Under the pieces are notes generated by a model, which saw only the letters and a program-made list of their open reading frames with translations, made no database searches and was not told the origin of the DNA. From CAMDBL01 sp964498125 (lineage in GTDB: Bacteria > Pseudomonadota > Alphaproteobacteria > Rhizobiales > Hyphomicrobiaceae), in NCBI GenBank assembly GCA_964498125.1, contig CAZCGE010000113.1, positions 21,775-85,774 on the forward strand: 64,000 nucleotides of DNA, in the 5' to 3' direction. The translations under genes were made by a program, and so were the position numbers. Shown here in pieces: positions 48,780-56,371 of the stretch. Within the stretch, counting starts at the first letter, position 1. Every line of letters begins with the position of its first letter.

Positions 48780-49526
48780 ATGCCGCCGAGACTCAAACGT
48801 CTCTTTCCGTTCAGCGCGGCTCAGACAGTCAACATACTGTCCGAGTTCGGCCCACTCGTGACGATGTTCGTCGTCAACGCGGCGGCCGGAATCAATGCCG
48901 GGACGTGGGCGTTGCTGATCAGCACCGTGATCGCCATGGTGGTGATGCGCAAGGTGCTCGGCCGCCTGCCGGTTTTCCCGCAGATCGCCTCCAGCGTGAC
49001 GATCACTTTCGGCGTTCTGACGCTGATCACCCAAGATCCGATGTGGGTGCAGATCAAGGTGACGATCTTCAACGCCGCGTTCGCGATCTTCCTGTTCGGC
49101 GGCCTGTGGCTCAAGAAGAATTTCTTCAAACACGTCTTCGACAAGACCTTCCACTTCACGCAAGTAGGTTGGGACAACTTCACCTGGAGCTTCGCCTGGT
49201 TCTTCGTCTTTACGGCGGTCGCCAACGAGGCCGTGCGTTTGACATTCGAAGACGGTATCGTGATCTTCGATTACTACATGGAAGGTGTGCAGGTCTGGAT
49301 TCTGTTCAAGATCCTGCTGATCATGCCGCTCAGCGGCCTTTATGCGTGGTACCTGACGCGGCTGATGCTGAAGCACCGCCTGCCTGACCCGCCAGCGGGC
49401 GATCAGGGCGGCGAAACGCTGGGCAAGTCCGGCGCCGTTGCAGCGCGCAACGACGCCGCCGAGTTCGCGGTCGCGCCCGGCCTCAGGACACAGCCCGTAA
49501 TGGTGCGCACGCCCTCGGCTGAATAG
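48780..49526 (+). CDS. ispZ: Intracellular septation protein A family (IspZ/YciB), first copy
   Basis: 248 residues, five to six transmembrane segments. LSEFGPLVTMFVVNAAAGIN, VTITFGVLTLITQDPMWVQ, KVTIFNAAFAIFLFGGLWLK and VGWDNFTWSFAWFFVFTAV match the YciB family, which influences septum formation and envelope synthesis. The last 50 residues are polar and not seen in the short family members. It lies directly after ftsY. Confidence 0.9.
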   Translation: MPPRLKRLFPFSAAQTVNILSEFGPLVTMFVVNAAAGINAGTWALLISTVIAMVVMRKVLGRLPVFPQIASSVTITFGVLTLITQDPMWVQIKVTIFNAAFAIFLFGGLWLKKNFFKHVFDKTFHFTQVGWDNFTWSFAWFFVFTAVANEAVRLTFEDGIVIFDYYMEGVQVWILFKILLIMPLSGLYAWYLTRLMLKHRLPDPPAGDQGGETLGKSGAVAARNDAAEFAVAPGLRTQPVMVRTPSAE

Positions 49527-49617
49527 TGCAGCGGGCCGGACAATATAAGGTCTGGCGCGAGGCCGAGCACCGCGCGGCCAGATACGGTGGTTGCATGTTG
49601 AGTGGGAATGCGTCGTC

Positions 49618-50238
49618 ATGACAAATCCGTCGGTCCAGCCCGCCGAGCCACAGCTCGATCGCGCGCAACTGCTGAAGATGCTCGTCGAACTCGGACCGCT
49701 GGTTGTCTTCTTTGTCGTCAATTCCCAGGCCGGCCGCTTCCTGGAACAACCCGGGTCGGCGATCTTCTGGGGCACGGGCGCGTTCATGATTGCGACCGGC
49801 ATTGCCCTGGTAACCTCCCGCATGCTGTTCGGCCGCGTGCCGGTGATGCCGCTGATTTCCGGCGTCTTCGTGCTGTTTTTCGGTGGACTGACGCTGGTCC
49901 TGCAGGACGAGTTGTTCATCAAGATGAAGCCGACCATCGTCAATCTGATTTTCGCCGCGGTGCTGTTTGCTGGCCTGCTCTGGGGCCGCCCGCTGCTGAA
50001 ATATCTGTTCGGCGAAGTGTTCCACCTGACGGACGAAGGCTGGAAGGTACTGACCTTCCGCTGGGCGGTGTTTTTCGTGCTGCTGGCGGTGCTCAACGAG
50101 ATCGTCTGGCGCGGTTTCTCCACCGAATTCTGGATCGGCTTCAAGGTCTTCGGTATCATGCCGCTGACCATCGTTTTTGCCGTGCTGCAAGTCGGGCTGC
50201 TCAAGCGCTACGAATTGCGCGCCAATCCTGGCGCCTAG
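49618..50238 (+). CDS. ispZ: Intracellular septation protein A family (IspZ/YciB), second copy
   Basis: 206 residues, the standard family length. LLKMLVELGPLVVFFVVNSQ, GVFVLFFGGLTLVLQDELFI, KMKPTIVNLIFAAVLFAGLL and DEGWKVLTFRWAVFFVLLAV, then NEIVWRGFSTEFWIGFKVFG: a closer match to canonical YciB/IspZ than the first copy. Start at MTNPSVQPAEPQ. The two paralogues lie 92 bases apart and probably share a transcript with ftsY. Confidence 0.93.
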   Translation: MTNPSVQPAEPQLDRAQLLKMLVELGPLVVFFVVNSQAGRFLEQPGSAIFWGTGAFMIATGIALVTSRMLFGRVPVMPLISGVFVLFFGGLTLVLQDELFIKMKPTIVNLIFAAVLFAGLLWGRPLLKYLFGEVFHLTDEGWKVLTFRWAVFFVLLAVLNEIVWRGFSTEFWIGFKVFGIMPLTIVFAVLQVGLLKRYELRANPGA

Positions 50239-50482
50239 CGCCAGCCCGGCGGCTGCGCGCAGATCAGGTTGCTGGCCGGCCGCTCATACGGCGCGGTGAT
50301 CCGGGATCTTCACCCGGTGCAGGTTCGTGGCGTCGATGCAGGAGCAACCGGAAAAGCGAGACGGGGGAGGGAACCGCGCCGATGCCGCGTCATCAATGCT
50401 TATTCTTCGCCGTTTCCTTAACTTAACGTCGCCACGCACTGGCCGGTCCGTCTGCCGGGCGGTTGTGTTAGGATGCCACCTC
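50239..50482. other. Upstream part of the ispZ-coaBC gap
   Basis: 244 bases with no supported gene on either strand. Partly AT-richer around 50392-50432 (TTATTCTTCGCCG, TTAACTTAACG), which may hold the coaBC promoter, but no confident -35/-10 pair was found. It leads into the tandem hairpin units. Confidence 0.4.
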
Positions 50483-50525
50483 AGCAGACTTTCGTTGGAA
50501 GACCAACGAATCATCTGCTTAGGAC
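50483..50525. repeat. Hairpin unit 1 upstream of coaBC
   Basis: Bounded by AGCAGA (50483-50488) and TCTGCTTAGGAC (50514-50525). The inner stem TTCGTTGG (50491-50498) pairs perfectly with CCAACGAA (50503-50510) over a four-base loop. The same boundary words recur in unit 2, so the two are copies of one structural design with different stems. Confidence 0.75.
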
Positions 50526-50533
50526 TTTGCTTT

Positions 50534-50588
50534 AGCAGAGTTTTATCGCAAAATCGCGAGATACACTTTTGCGAACTCTGCTTAGGAC
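50534..50588. repeat. Hairpin unit 2 upstream of coaBC
   Basis: Bounded by AGCAGA (50534-50539) and TCTGCTTAGGAC (50577-50588). The inner stem TCGCAAAA (50546-50553) pairs perfectly with TTTTGCGA (50567-50574). It ends 24 bases before the coaBC start, so both hairpins could lie in its 5' untranslated region. Confidence 0.75.
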
Positions 50589-50612
50589 CCACTCTCGCAG
50601 GCGAAGGGCGAC

Positions 50613-51881
50613 GTGACCGGCAAACGCATTCTGCTCATCATCGGTGGCGGCATTGCCGCCTACAAGTGCCTCGAGCTGATTCGCCGGTTGCGCGAGCGCG
50701 GCCTCCATGTGCGCGCGGTGATGACCAAGGCGGCGCGGCAGTTCGTGACGCCGCTGTCGGTCGGCACGCTGACCAATGACCGCGTCTTCACCGACCTGTT
50801 CGATCTCAATGACGAGCGCGAAATCGGCCATATCCGGTTGGCGCGCGAGGCGGACCTGATCGTGGTGGCGCCGGCCACCGCCGATCTGCTGGCGAAGATG
50901 GCGGGTGGTCATGCCGACGACCTGGCCAGCGCCGTGCTGATGGCGACCACCGCGCCGGTGCTGGTGGCACCGGCCATGAATCCGCGCATGTGGCTCAATC
51001 CTGCGACGCGCCGCAATGTCGCTCAGCTGCTGGCCGATGGCGTGCGTTTCGTCGGCCCCGCAGTCGGTGAAATGGCCGAGCGCGGCGAGGCCGGCCCTGG
51101 CCGTCTGGCGGAAGTGCCCGAGTTGCTGGCCGCGGTGTCTGACATCCTGTCAGACACCGGGGGCAAGACTGTCGCCAAGGTGTCTGACCAGAGGTCAGAC
51201 ACCCTTTCCGGCCGCCACGTGCTCGTCACCAGCGGCCCGACGCACGAGCCGATCGATCCGGTGCGCTACATCGCCAATCGCTCATCCGGCAAGCAGGGCC
51301 ATGCCATCGCCGCCGCCGCCGCCGCGCTCGGCGCGCGCGTGACGCTGATCTGCGGGCCAGTGACCGTTGCCGATCCGGCGGGCGTGGCGGTGGTGCGGGT
51401 CGAGAGCGCCAGCGAGATGCTCGCCGCCGTTGAACGCGCATTGCCGGCCGATATTGCGATTTTTGCGGCCGCCGTCGCCGACTGGCGCGTCGCCGACGCC
51501 GCCAACGAGAAGATCAAGAAGGGTAAGGGCGGGGCGCCGCTCCTGACCTTGGTCGAGAACCCGGACATCCTGCGCATTGTCGCAGCACACGGCCACCTCC
51601 GGCCGCAACTCGTCATCGGCTTTGCCGCCGAGACCGAGAGCGTGATCGAGCACGCCAAGAAAAAGCGCAAGTCCAAGGGTTGTGACTGGATCATTGCCAA
51701 CGATGTCAGTCCTAAGACCGGCATCTTGGGCGGCGACCGCAACTCCGTGCACCTGATCAGCGAGGCGGGCGTCGAGACATGGCCAGACCTCGGCAAGGAC
51801 GAAGTGGCGCGCCGGCTGATGGCGCGCGCGGCGGAGCACATTCGGGGTCAGCCGAACACCAGCTGCGCTGACCCTCGATGA
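50613..51881 (+). CDS. coaBC: Bifunctional phosphopantothenoylcysteine decarboxylase / phosphopantothenate-cysteine ligase
   Basis: Two consecutive steps of CoA synthesis. 422 residues. The N-terminal flavin-dependent CoaC domain (1-172) has ILLIIGGGIAAYKCLELIRR, ATADLLAKMAGGHADD and VAPAMNPRMW, with a conserved asparagine. The C-terminal CoaB domain (about 198-415) has LVTSGPTHEPIDPVRYIANR, SSGKQGHAIA, AAAVADWRV and IANDV. The start is GTG with GAAGGG upstream. The inter-domain linker (residues about 174-197, VSDILSDT and VSDQRSDT) is encoded by two perfect palindromes that look inserted. The reading frame is kept. Confidence 0.95.
   Translation: MTGKRILLIIGGGIAAYKCLELIRRLRERGLHVRAVMTKAARQFVTPLSVGTLTNDRVFTDLFDLNDEREIGHIRLAREADLIVVAPATADLLAKMAGGHADDLASAVLMATTAPVLVAPAMNPRMWLNPATRRNVAQLLADGVRFVGPAVGEMAERGEAGPGRLAEVPELLAAVSDILSDTGGKTVAKVSDQRSDTLSGRHVLVTSGPTHEPIDPVRYIANRSSGKQGHAIAAAAAALGARVTLICGPVTVADPAGVAVVRVESASEMLAAVERALPADIAIFAAAVADWRVADAANEKIKKGKGGAPLLTLVENPDILRIVAAHGHLRPQLVIGFAAETESVIEHAKKKRKSKGCDWIIANDVSPKTGILGGDRNSVHLISEAGVETWPDLGKDEVARRLMARAAEHIRGQPNTSCADPR
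51134..51158. repeat. Palindrome 1 inside coaBC
   Basis: GGTGTCTGACA, three-base loop, TGTCAGACACC: 11-bp perfect arms. It is translated in frame as part of the CoaC-CoaB linker. Confidence 0.9.
51179..51203. repeat. Palindrome 2 inside coaBC
   Basis: GGTGTCTGACC, AGA loop, GGTCAGACACC: 11-bp perfect arms, 20 bases after palindrome 1 and nearly identical to it. A shorter related core GGGGTCAGACCCC occurs near 63808. Confidence 0.9.
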
Positions 51882-52175
51882 CGAAAGCCGTCGCCCGCCG
51901 ATGCCATTGCAGCCCCTGCCTTCCGCGACGCAACATTATAACGTTACATGCCAAAAGCAGGGGAATGTGCATGGGTGGACCTGGGACGTTTGCCCGGTGC
52001 CGAGGTCTTGGCGCGTTTCTTTCGTTTCAGACCGCCCCCCTTTTGCCCGCCTCCGGCGGGACGGGTCTGACCCTGCGACAGCCGCCATCGAGGCAACCGA
52101 CGGTGACATCTCGGGCGACAAGGGCGGGGTGATCAGGCGGCGGACGAGTTCACGCCCCTGCAACCGTTTCTGCGA

Positions 52176-52628
52176 TCACCCCCATAGCCGCTCCAGGGCC
52201 GCGCGGATATCCGCTGGCACCGGTACCGACGTGCGTGTTTTCAGATCGAAGGTGACGATCACCGCTTCCCCGGTGCCGACGCAGGTCGAGCCCGTGCCCT
52301 GGAACACGCCGTGCGCCAGCGTGAACGACTTGCTGCCCAGGCGCGTCAGGATGGTGCCGATCTCCGCGTGGCCGGGATAGGTCAGCTCTTTCAAGTATTC
52401 GATCGTCGTCTTGGCCAGCACGATGTCGAGACTGGTGCGGCCCTGGTTCTTCAACAAGGGGTGCAGCAGCTCGCAGCGCGCCTGCTCGAAGGCCATGGGG
52501 ATGAAGGCATTGTTGACATGGCCGAGCGTATCGAGATCGGCATACCTGAGCGGCACGCCAAGCCAGGACTTGAATGTGCCGCGCTGGCGCAAGTCGGGCG
52601 CTGGCGTGCGATCAATCGGCGAATTCAT
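52176..52628 (-). CDS. Acyl-CoA thioesterase, 4HBT/YbgC hotdog family
   Basis: 150 residues. Single hotdog domain with the family motif VPLRYADLDTLGHVNNAFIP carrying the catalytic aspartate, then MAFEQARCELL and YLKELTYPGHAEIGTILTRL. It hydrolyses acyl-CoA thioesters. The start at 52628 (MNSPIDRTP) is preferred to one 20 codons upstream. It lies downstream of infC in the same direction but 240 bases away, and converges with coaBC across 294 bases that contain no recognised gene. Confidence 0.88.
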   Translation of the reverse strand: MNSPIDRTPAPDLRQRGTFKSWLGVPLRYADLDTLGHVNNAFIPMAFEQARCELLHPLLKNQGRTSLDIVLAKTTIEYLKELTYPGHAEIGTILTRLGSKSFTLAHGVFQGTGSTCVGTGEAVIVTFDLKTRTSVPVPADIRAALERLWG

Positions 52629-52869
52629 GCGCTGCTTTCGTGAGTTGGATATAGGGCGGTTCAACCCTCGCTGGCTCAACACTCTCAATTGTCCCGGTGC
52701 TCGTCACCGGGACCCAACTGTCGACAAACTCAGGCGACGGAACTCATGCAGCCACGGGTCCCGGCAATCCCGGCCGTCCATGCGCAGCATGGCTACGCCA
52801 CGACGCCGGGGCAAGCAAATGCCGGGAAGACACCGGTGGTTGGGTCGGCAAGAGGGCTACATCAAGCCA

Positions 52870-53409
52870 TCACTTCGGCGCCAGCACCATCACCATTTGC
52901 CGGCCCTCCAGGCGCGGCTCGGACTCCACCTTGGAGGTGTCGACCAGGTCGCCCTTGACGCGCAGCAGGAGTTTGTAGCCGAGTTCCTGGTGGGCCATCT
53001 CGCGGCCGCGGAAGCGCAACGTCACCTTGACCTTGTCGCCTTCCTCAAAGAAGCGCTTGATGGAGCGCATTTTCACGTCGTAGTCGTGATCATCGATGCT
53101 CGGCCGCATCTTGATCTCTTTGATCTCGACGATTTTCTGGTGCTTGCGCGCTTCGGCGGCTTTCTTCTGCTCTTGATATTTGAATTTGCCGAAATCGAGA
53201 ATCTTGGCGACCGGCGGCTCGGCGTCCGGTGAAATCTCTACCAGGTCGAGGCCGGCTTCAACGGCCTTGGCCAGTGCATCGAGCCGAGGCACAACCCCGA
53301 TGTTCTGGCCAGTCTCGTCGATCAGTCTCACTTCACGGGCCCGGATGGCGTCGTTGATCCTGGGACCGGTTTGCTCGCGCTCTGGCGCGCCACGCATTGG
53401 CTTGCGGAT
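52870..53409 (-). CDS. infC: Translation initiation factor IF-3
   Basis: 179 residues. N-terminal domain (GPRINDAIRAREVRLIDETG), linker helix (DFGKFKYQEQKKAAEARK), C-terminal domain (KEIKMRPSIDDHDYDVKMRS, RFFEEGDKVKVTLRFRGREM, VMVLAPK). IF-3 blocks premature subunit joining and checks start codons. An in-frame ATG at 53397 is 19 bases from the AAGGAG site, too far; an ATC at 53409 is 7 bases from it and gives the family-like N-terminus RKPMRGAP. infC of many bacteria starts with a rare codon (AUU) for self-regulation, so ATC is taken as the start. Confidence 0.93.
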   Translation of the reverse strand: MRKPMRGAPEREQTGPRINDAIRAREVRLIDETGQNIGVVPRLDALAKAVEAGLDLVEISPDAEPPVAKILDFGKFKYQEQKKAAEARKHQKIVEIKEIKMRPSIDDHDYDVKMRSIKRFFEEGDKVKVTLRFRGREMAHQELGYKLLLRVKGDLVDTSKVESEPRLEGRQMVMVLAPK

Positions 53410-53416
53410 GTTGCAT

Positions 53417-53422
53417 CTCCTT
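53417..53422 (-). promoter_or_regulatory. Ribosome binding site that selects the ATC start of infC
   Basis: AAGGAG on the minus strand, followed by seven bases (ATGCAAC) and ATC. It is placed for the ATC and badly for the downstream ATG. Confidence 0.75.
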
Positions 53423-53550
53423 TGATTGCTTCAGACAGCCGGTTGGTCCTGCAAGCCGATGCACCGATGCGACACCGAAAGGTGACGATCGGTCGACCGC
53501 AGGATGGCGAAAGATCAGTTCAATCATGGCGCGAGTCAAGCGCCGTGTGG

Positions 53551-54804
53551 TTATCCGGTTGCCAATGGGTTTAACCCGGCGGCCCTGGCAAAGGCGGCGG
53601 CCAGGCCGCAATCCAGCATTTCGTCATAGACCGCGAGGGTAGCATGTTGCATGGCCAATAGTGAAAAGTGCGCCGCCGCATGCGCGCGTGCCCGCTCGCC
53701 AAGTTGGCCGCGGGCCGCCCCGGGCAGGCGAATCGCTTGGGCAATGCCAGCCGCCAACGCGCCGGCATCGTTGGCCGGCACGAGCCATCCCGTGATCTGC
53801 TCGGCGGCGGCAGGCGGAGCGGCGCGTATGGTTTCGGGCGGTGCGCCGATGGCCGTGGCGATCACCGGGCAGCCCATGGCTTGCGCCTCGGTGGCGACCC
53901 GGCCGAAGGCTTCCGGCTCGATCGACGCGACAATGGCGACATGCGCCAGCGCGAAGGCGGCCGGCATGTCGTCGCAATGGCCGGTCAGGCGGACGCGGTC
54001 GTCGAGCCCGAGATCGGCGATCTGCTGCTCCAGAGCCGCGACATAGCCCGTCCGGCCCTGGGCATCGCCGGCCAGCACGACGACGGCGTCATCCAGCAGC
54101 CCCTGCCGTTTCAGCATGCCGGCGGCTTCGATCAGCACGCTCTGCCCTTTCCAGCCGGTCAGCCGAGCCGCCTGCAGGATGACGCGATCGGTCTCGCCGA
54201 TGCGCCATTGCCGGCGCAGGCCGGCGAGGCGGTCGGCGCTGATGGCGGCGGCATCGAACGCGCGGACATCGACGCCGCGGTGAATGACGCGAATGCGCGC
54301 ATCACCAAGGCCGTGGCGGTCTTTGATGATGCCCGCGGTGTAATTGGAGTTGGCGATGACGCGGTCGCCGCGGGCCATGACGCTGTTGTAGAGGCGCTTG
54401 GCCCGGCTGCGCTCGGCATAGGCGCCGTGATAGGTGGTGACGAAGGGCAGATGGGCGATGCGCGCCGCCAGCAATGCGCTCCAGGCCGGGGCGCGACTGC
54501 GGGCATGCAGCAGATCGACGCCCTCGCGCGCCATCAACCGAACCAGCCGGTGCACGTTGGCGAGCAGCAGGACCGGATTCTTGGCCCCGGCGGGGAAAAT
54601 GATCAGCTCGCCGCCGGCTCGCGCGATCTGGTCCGCCATGCGCCCGCCGGCGGTGGCCACCAACGCGCGGCCGCCGGCGCGGACGATCGCCTCGGTCATC
54701 TCGATGGTCGTCAGCTCCGCGCCACCGGTATCGAGGCGCGGCACGATCTGCAGTATGGTCGGTTGCCGGCCGGGTGCAGTCACATGGCGGTCCGCTTTCA
54801 GCAT
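53551..54804 (-). CDS. Glycosyltransferase family 4 protein
   Basis: 417 residues, GT-B fold. The N-terminal acceptor domain begins ILQIVPRLDTGGAELTTIEM; DLLHARSRAPAWSALLAA and TTYHGAYAERSRAKRLYN follow. The donor domain starts near 200 (RVILQAARLTGWKGQSVLIE) and contains the EPEAFGRVATEAQAMGCPVI nucleotide-sugar motif. It adds a sugar to a lipid or polysaccharide acceptor in the envelope; the acceptor is unknown. The start ATG at 54804 is 13 bases from the divergent hydrolase start, so the two promoters overlap the opposite genes. Confidence 0.9.
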   Translation of the reverse strand: MLKADRHVTAPGRQPTILQIVPRLDTGGAELTTIEMTEAIVRAGGRALVATAGGRMADQIARAGGELIIFPAGAKNPVLLLANVHRLVRLMAREGVDLLHARSRAPAWSALLAARIAHLPFVTTYHGAYAERSRAKRLYNSVMARGDRVIANSNYTAGIIKDRHGLGDARIRVIHRGVDVRAFDAAAISADRLAGLRRQWRIGETDRVILQAARLTGWKGQSVLIEAAGMLKRQGLLDDAVVVLAGDAQGRTGYVAALEQQIADLGLDDRVRLTGHCDDMPAAFALAHVAIVASIEPEAFGRVATEAQAMGCPVIATAIGAPPETIRAAPPAAAEQITGWLVPANDAGALAAGIAQAIRLPGAARGQLGERARAHAAAHFSLLAMQHATLAVYDEMLDCGLAAAFARAAGLNPLATG

Positions 54805-54817
54805 GAGGTTGTTTAGG

Positions 54818-55654
54818 ATGACCGCCGAGTCGCCGCAATTCCTCGAGGTGGGCGATGGCGCGGCGCGCCGCCGCATCGCGTATCTGGCGTCACCCCCCTC
54901 CCCGGCCCTCCGCCGCGAGGGGGGAGGAAGAAATCCCGACATCGGCGTCTTCTGGCTGTCCGGCTTCAAGTCGGACATGATTTCGACCAAGGCTGCGGCG
55001 CTGGCCGAGTGGGCGGCAGCCAGGGGGCACGGCTGCACGCGCTTCGACTACTCGGGCCACGGCCAGTCCGAAGGGCGGTTCGAGGACGGCACGATTGGCC
55101 GGTGGCTGGAGGAGGGGGAGGCCGTCTTTACCCGCCTGACACATGGTCCACAGATCGTCGTCGGCTCGAGCATGGGCGGCTATATCGCGCTGCTGCTGCT
55201 GCGTCGGCTGCTGGCGCGCGCGCCCGAAGTGGCCGGCCGGCTCGGGGCCCTGGTGCTGATCGCACCGGCCTGGGACATGACCGAGGAGCTGATGTGGAAT
55301 CGCTTTTCCACCAGTGCGCGTGCCGAAATCGCCCAGTCGGGCGTGTTCATGCGTCCCTCGTCGTACGGCGATCCCTATCCGATCACCCGGCAACTGATCG
55401 AGGAGGGCCGCAACCACCTGCTCGCCCGGCGCACCTTCGATCCCGGCCGGCCGGTGCGCATCATGCACGGCCTGCAGGACCCGGACGTGCCCTGGGAGCA
55501 CACGCTCGATCTGGCGAGTTTTCTGGCCGGAGGCTGGACCGAGGTCGCAGCCGTGCCCGACGGCGAGCATCGCTTGTCGCGACCCCAGGATCTGGCGATG
55601 CTGTTCGAGATCTTGGACGAGGTGGCGGGGCAGGTCAGTGGGCCAAGCGTGTAG
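54818..55654 (+). CDS. Alpha/beta hydrolase
   Basis: 278 residues. Nucleophile elbow GSSMGG with S118, FDYSGHGQSEGRFEDGTIG earlier, and candidate acid/histidine in HGLQDPDVPW and GEHRLSRP. Cytoplasmic serine hydrolase of unknown substrate. An insertion SPPSPALRREGGG at about residues 25-37 is encoded by a GC-rich palindrome (54893-54924) and interrupts an otherwise normal first strand region, so it may be a repeat insertion tolerated in frame. GAGG lies 9 bases upstream of the ATG. Confidence 0.86.
   Translation: MTAESPQFLEVGDGAARRRIAYLASPPSPALRREGGGRNPDIGVFWLSGFKSDMISTKAAALAEWAAARGHGCTRFDYSGHGQSEGRFEDGTIGRWLEEGEAVFTRLTHGPQIVVGSSMGGYIALLLLRRLLARAPEVAGRLGALVLIAPAWDMTEELMWNRFSTSARAEIAQSGVFMRPSSYGDPYPITRQLIEEGRNHLLARRTFDPGRPVRIMHGLQDPDVPWEHTLDLASFLAGGWTEVAAVPDGEHRLSRPQDLAMLFEILDEVAGQVSGPSV
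54893..54924. repeat. GC-rich palindrome inside the alpha/beta hydrolase gene
   Basis: CCCCCCTC (54893-54900) and GAGGGGGG (54917-54924) around a GC-rich loop. The word pattern is like common intergenic C-rich repeats but is translated here. Confidence 0.7.
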
Positions 55655-55699
55655 CCTGCTGCATTGTTGGCTCGCCCGTGTCTCTGCATCCTACTTTGA

Positions 55700-55786
55700 C
55701 CGCTCACTGGAGCCATCCGGCGAATCGTTTTCGGACAGTGCGAGGATGCGACGGCCGTCGATGTCGATTTTCTCGACTACCATTGA
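55700..55786 (+). pseudogene. C-terminal remnant of a HigB/RelE-type toxin gene
   Basis: From just after an in-frame TGA at 55697, 28 codons read to TGA at 55784 and encode RRIVFGQCEDATAVDVDFLD then YH. This matches the last strand and conserved C-terminus of HigB toxins (family pattern WRIxFRFEDGDAxDVDYxDYH). The first two thirds of the toxin are missing. It lies 13 bases upstream of higA, the normal toxin-antitoxin order for this family. Confidence 0.8.
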
Positions 55787-55799
55787 GAGGAGAGTAAGC

Positions 55800-56090
55800 A
55801 TGCCGATGAAGAACCCGCCCCATCCGGGCCGCCTGCTAAATGACGACTTCGAGGCGCTTGGCCTGACCGTGGCCGAGGCCGCCGAGGCGCTCGGCGTGAC
55901 GCGCCAGCAGCTTTACCGCGTGCTGAACGGCACTTCGGCAATCAGCCCCGTGATGGCGTTGCGGCTTGAGAAGGGCATCGGCACGTCGGCCGATACGTGG
56001 CTTCGGATGCAGGCGGCGTACGATCTTGCGCAGGCCAGACTTCACGCACCCGCCCTCAAACTCAAAAAGCTCTATCCCAAGGTTGCCTGA
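55800..56090 (+). CDS. higA: HigA-family addiction module antitoxin
   Basis: 96 residues. The N-terminal PMKNPPHPGRLLNDDFEALG and HTH LTVAEAAEALGVTRQQLYRV, then NGTSAISPVMALRLEKGIGT and WLRMQAAYDLAQAR, are the complete HigA/VapI XRE-type pattern. It binds DNA and, with a toxin, represses its operon. GAGAGGAG precedes the ATG. Its HigB partner is reduced to a fragment, so this antitoxin is orphaned and may survive as a regulator. Confidence 0.92.
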   Translation: MPMKNPPHPGRLLNDDFEALGLTVAEAAEALGVTRQQLYRVLNGTSAISPVMALRLEKGIGTSADTWLRMQAAYDLAQARLHAPALKLKKLYPKVA

Positions 56091-56112
56091 AAGCGCCCAC
56101 AGACGGGGGAAT

Positions 56113-56126
56113 GTTGGGTTGCGCGC
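56113..56126. repeat. Solo end of repeat family D
   Basis: GTTGGGTTGCGCGC is identical to 14 of the 18 terminal bases of the element at 38767. No matching right end follows within 150 bases. It lies in the 281-base spacer between higA and the ABC transporter genes, otherwise without recognised features. Confidence 0.6.
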
Positions 56127-56371
56127 GGGACGGGCGTCGTCATGCAATCTCCGACAGCGGGGCCGCGCTAACCTGCTTGCTGCGGCGCCGGCTCGCCCTG
56201 ACATCATGCCCATCGACAGCGATTTGGCCACAGCGGCGGCTTGACAGTGGGGCTGGCACGGTCAAAGTAAGTGGGCAATGCAAACAGTGAGGGGACATAG
56301 AAGCCCCGCGTAAGGCAGGGCACCTACGTCCCGCGTGGGCAACCCGGCCGAACCGAGGAAACGCTGATTTC

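Noticed and set aside
51878..52132. Small plus-strand frames after coaBC
   Set aside because: Overlapping frames without ribosome binding sites or family features; the region seems to be plain convergent spacer.
56091..56371. Possible riboswitch upstream of the ABC transporter
   Set aside because: Several GC-rich stems can be drawn, but none matches the conserved core of the thiamine, cobalamin, FMN or SAM families.
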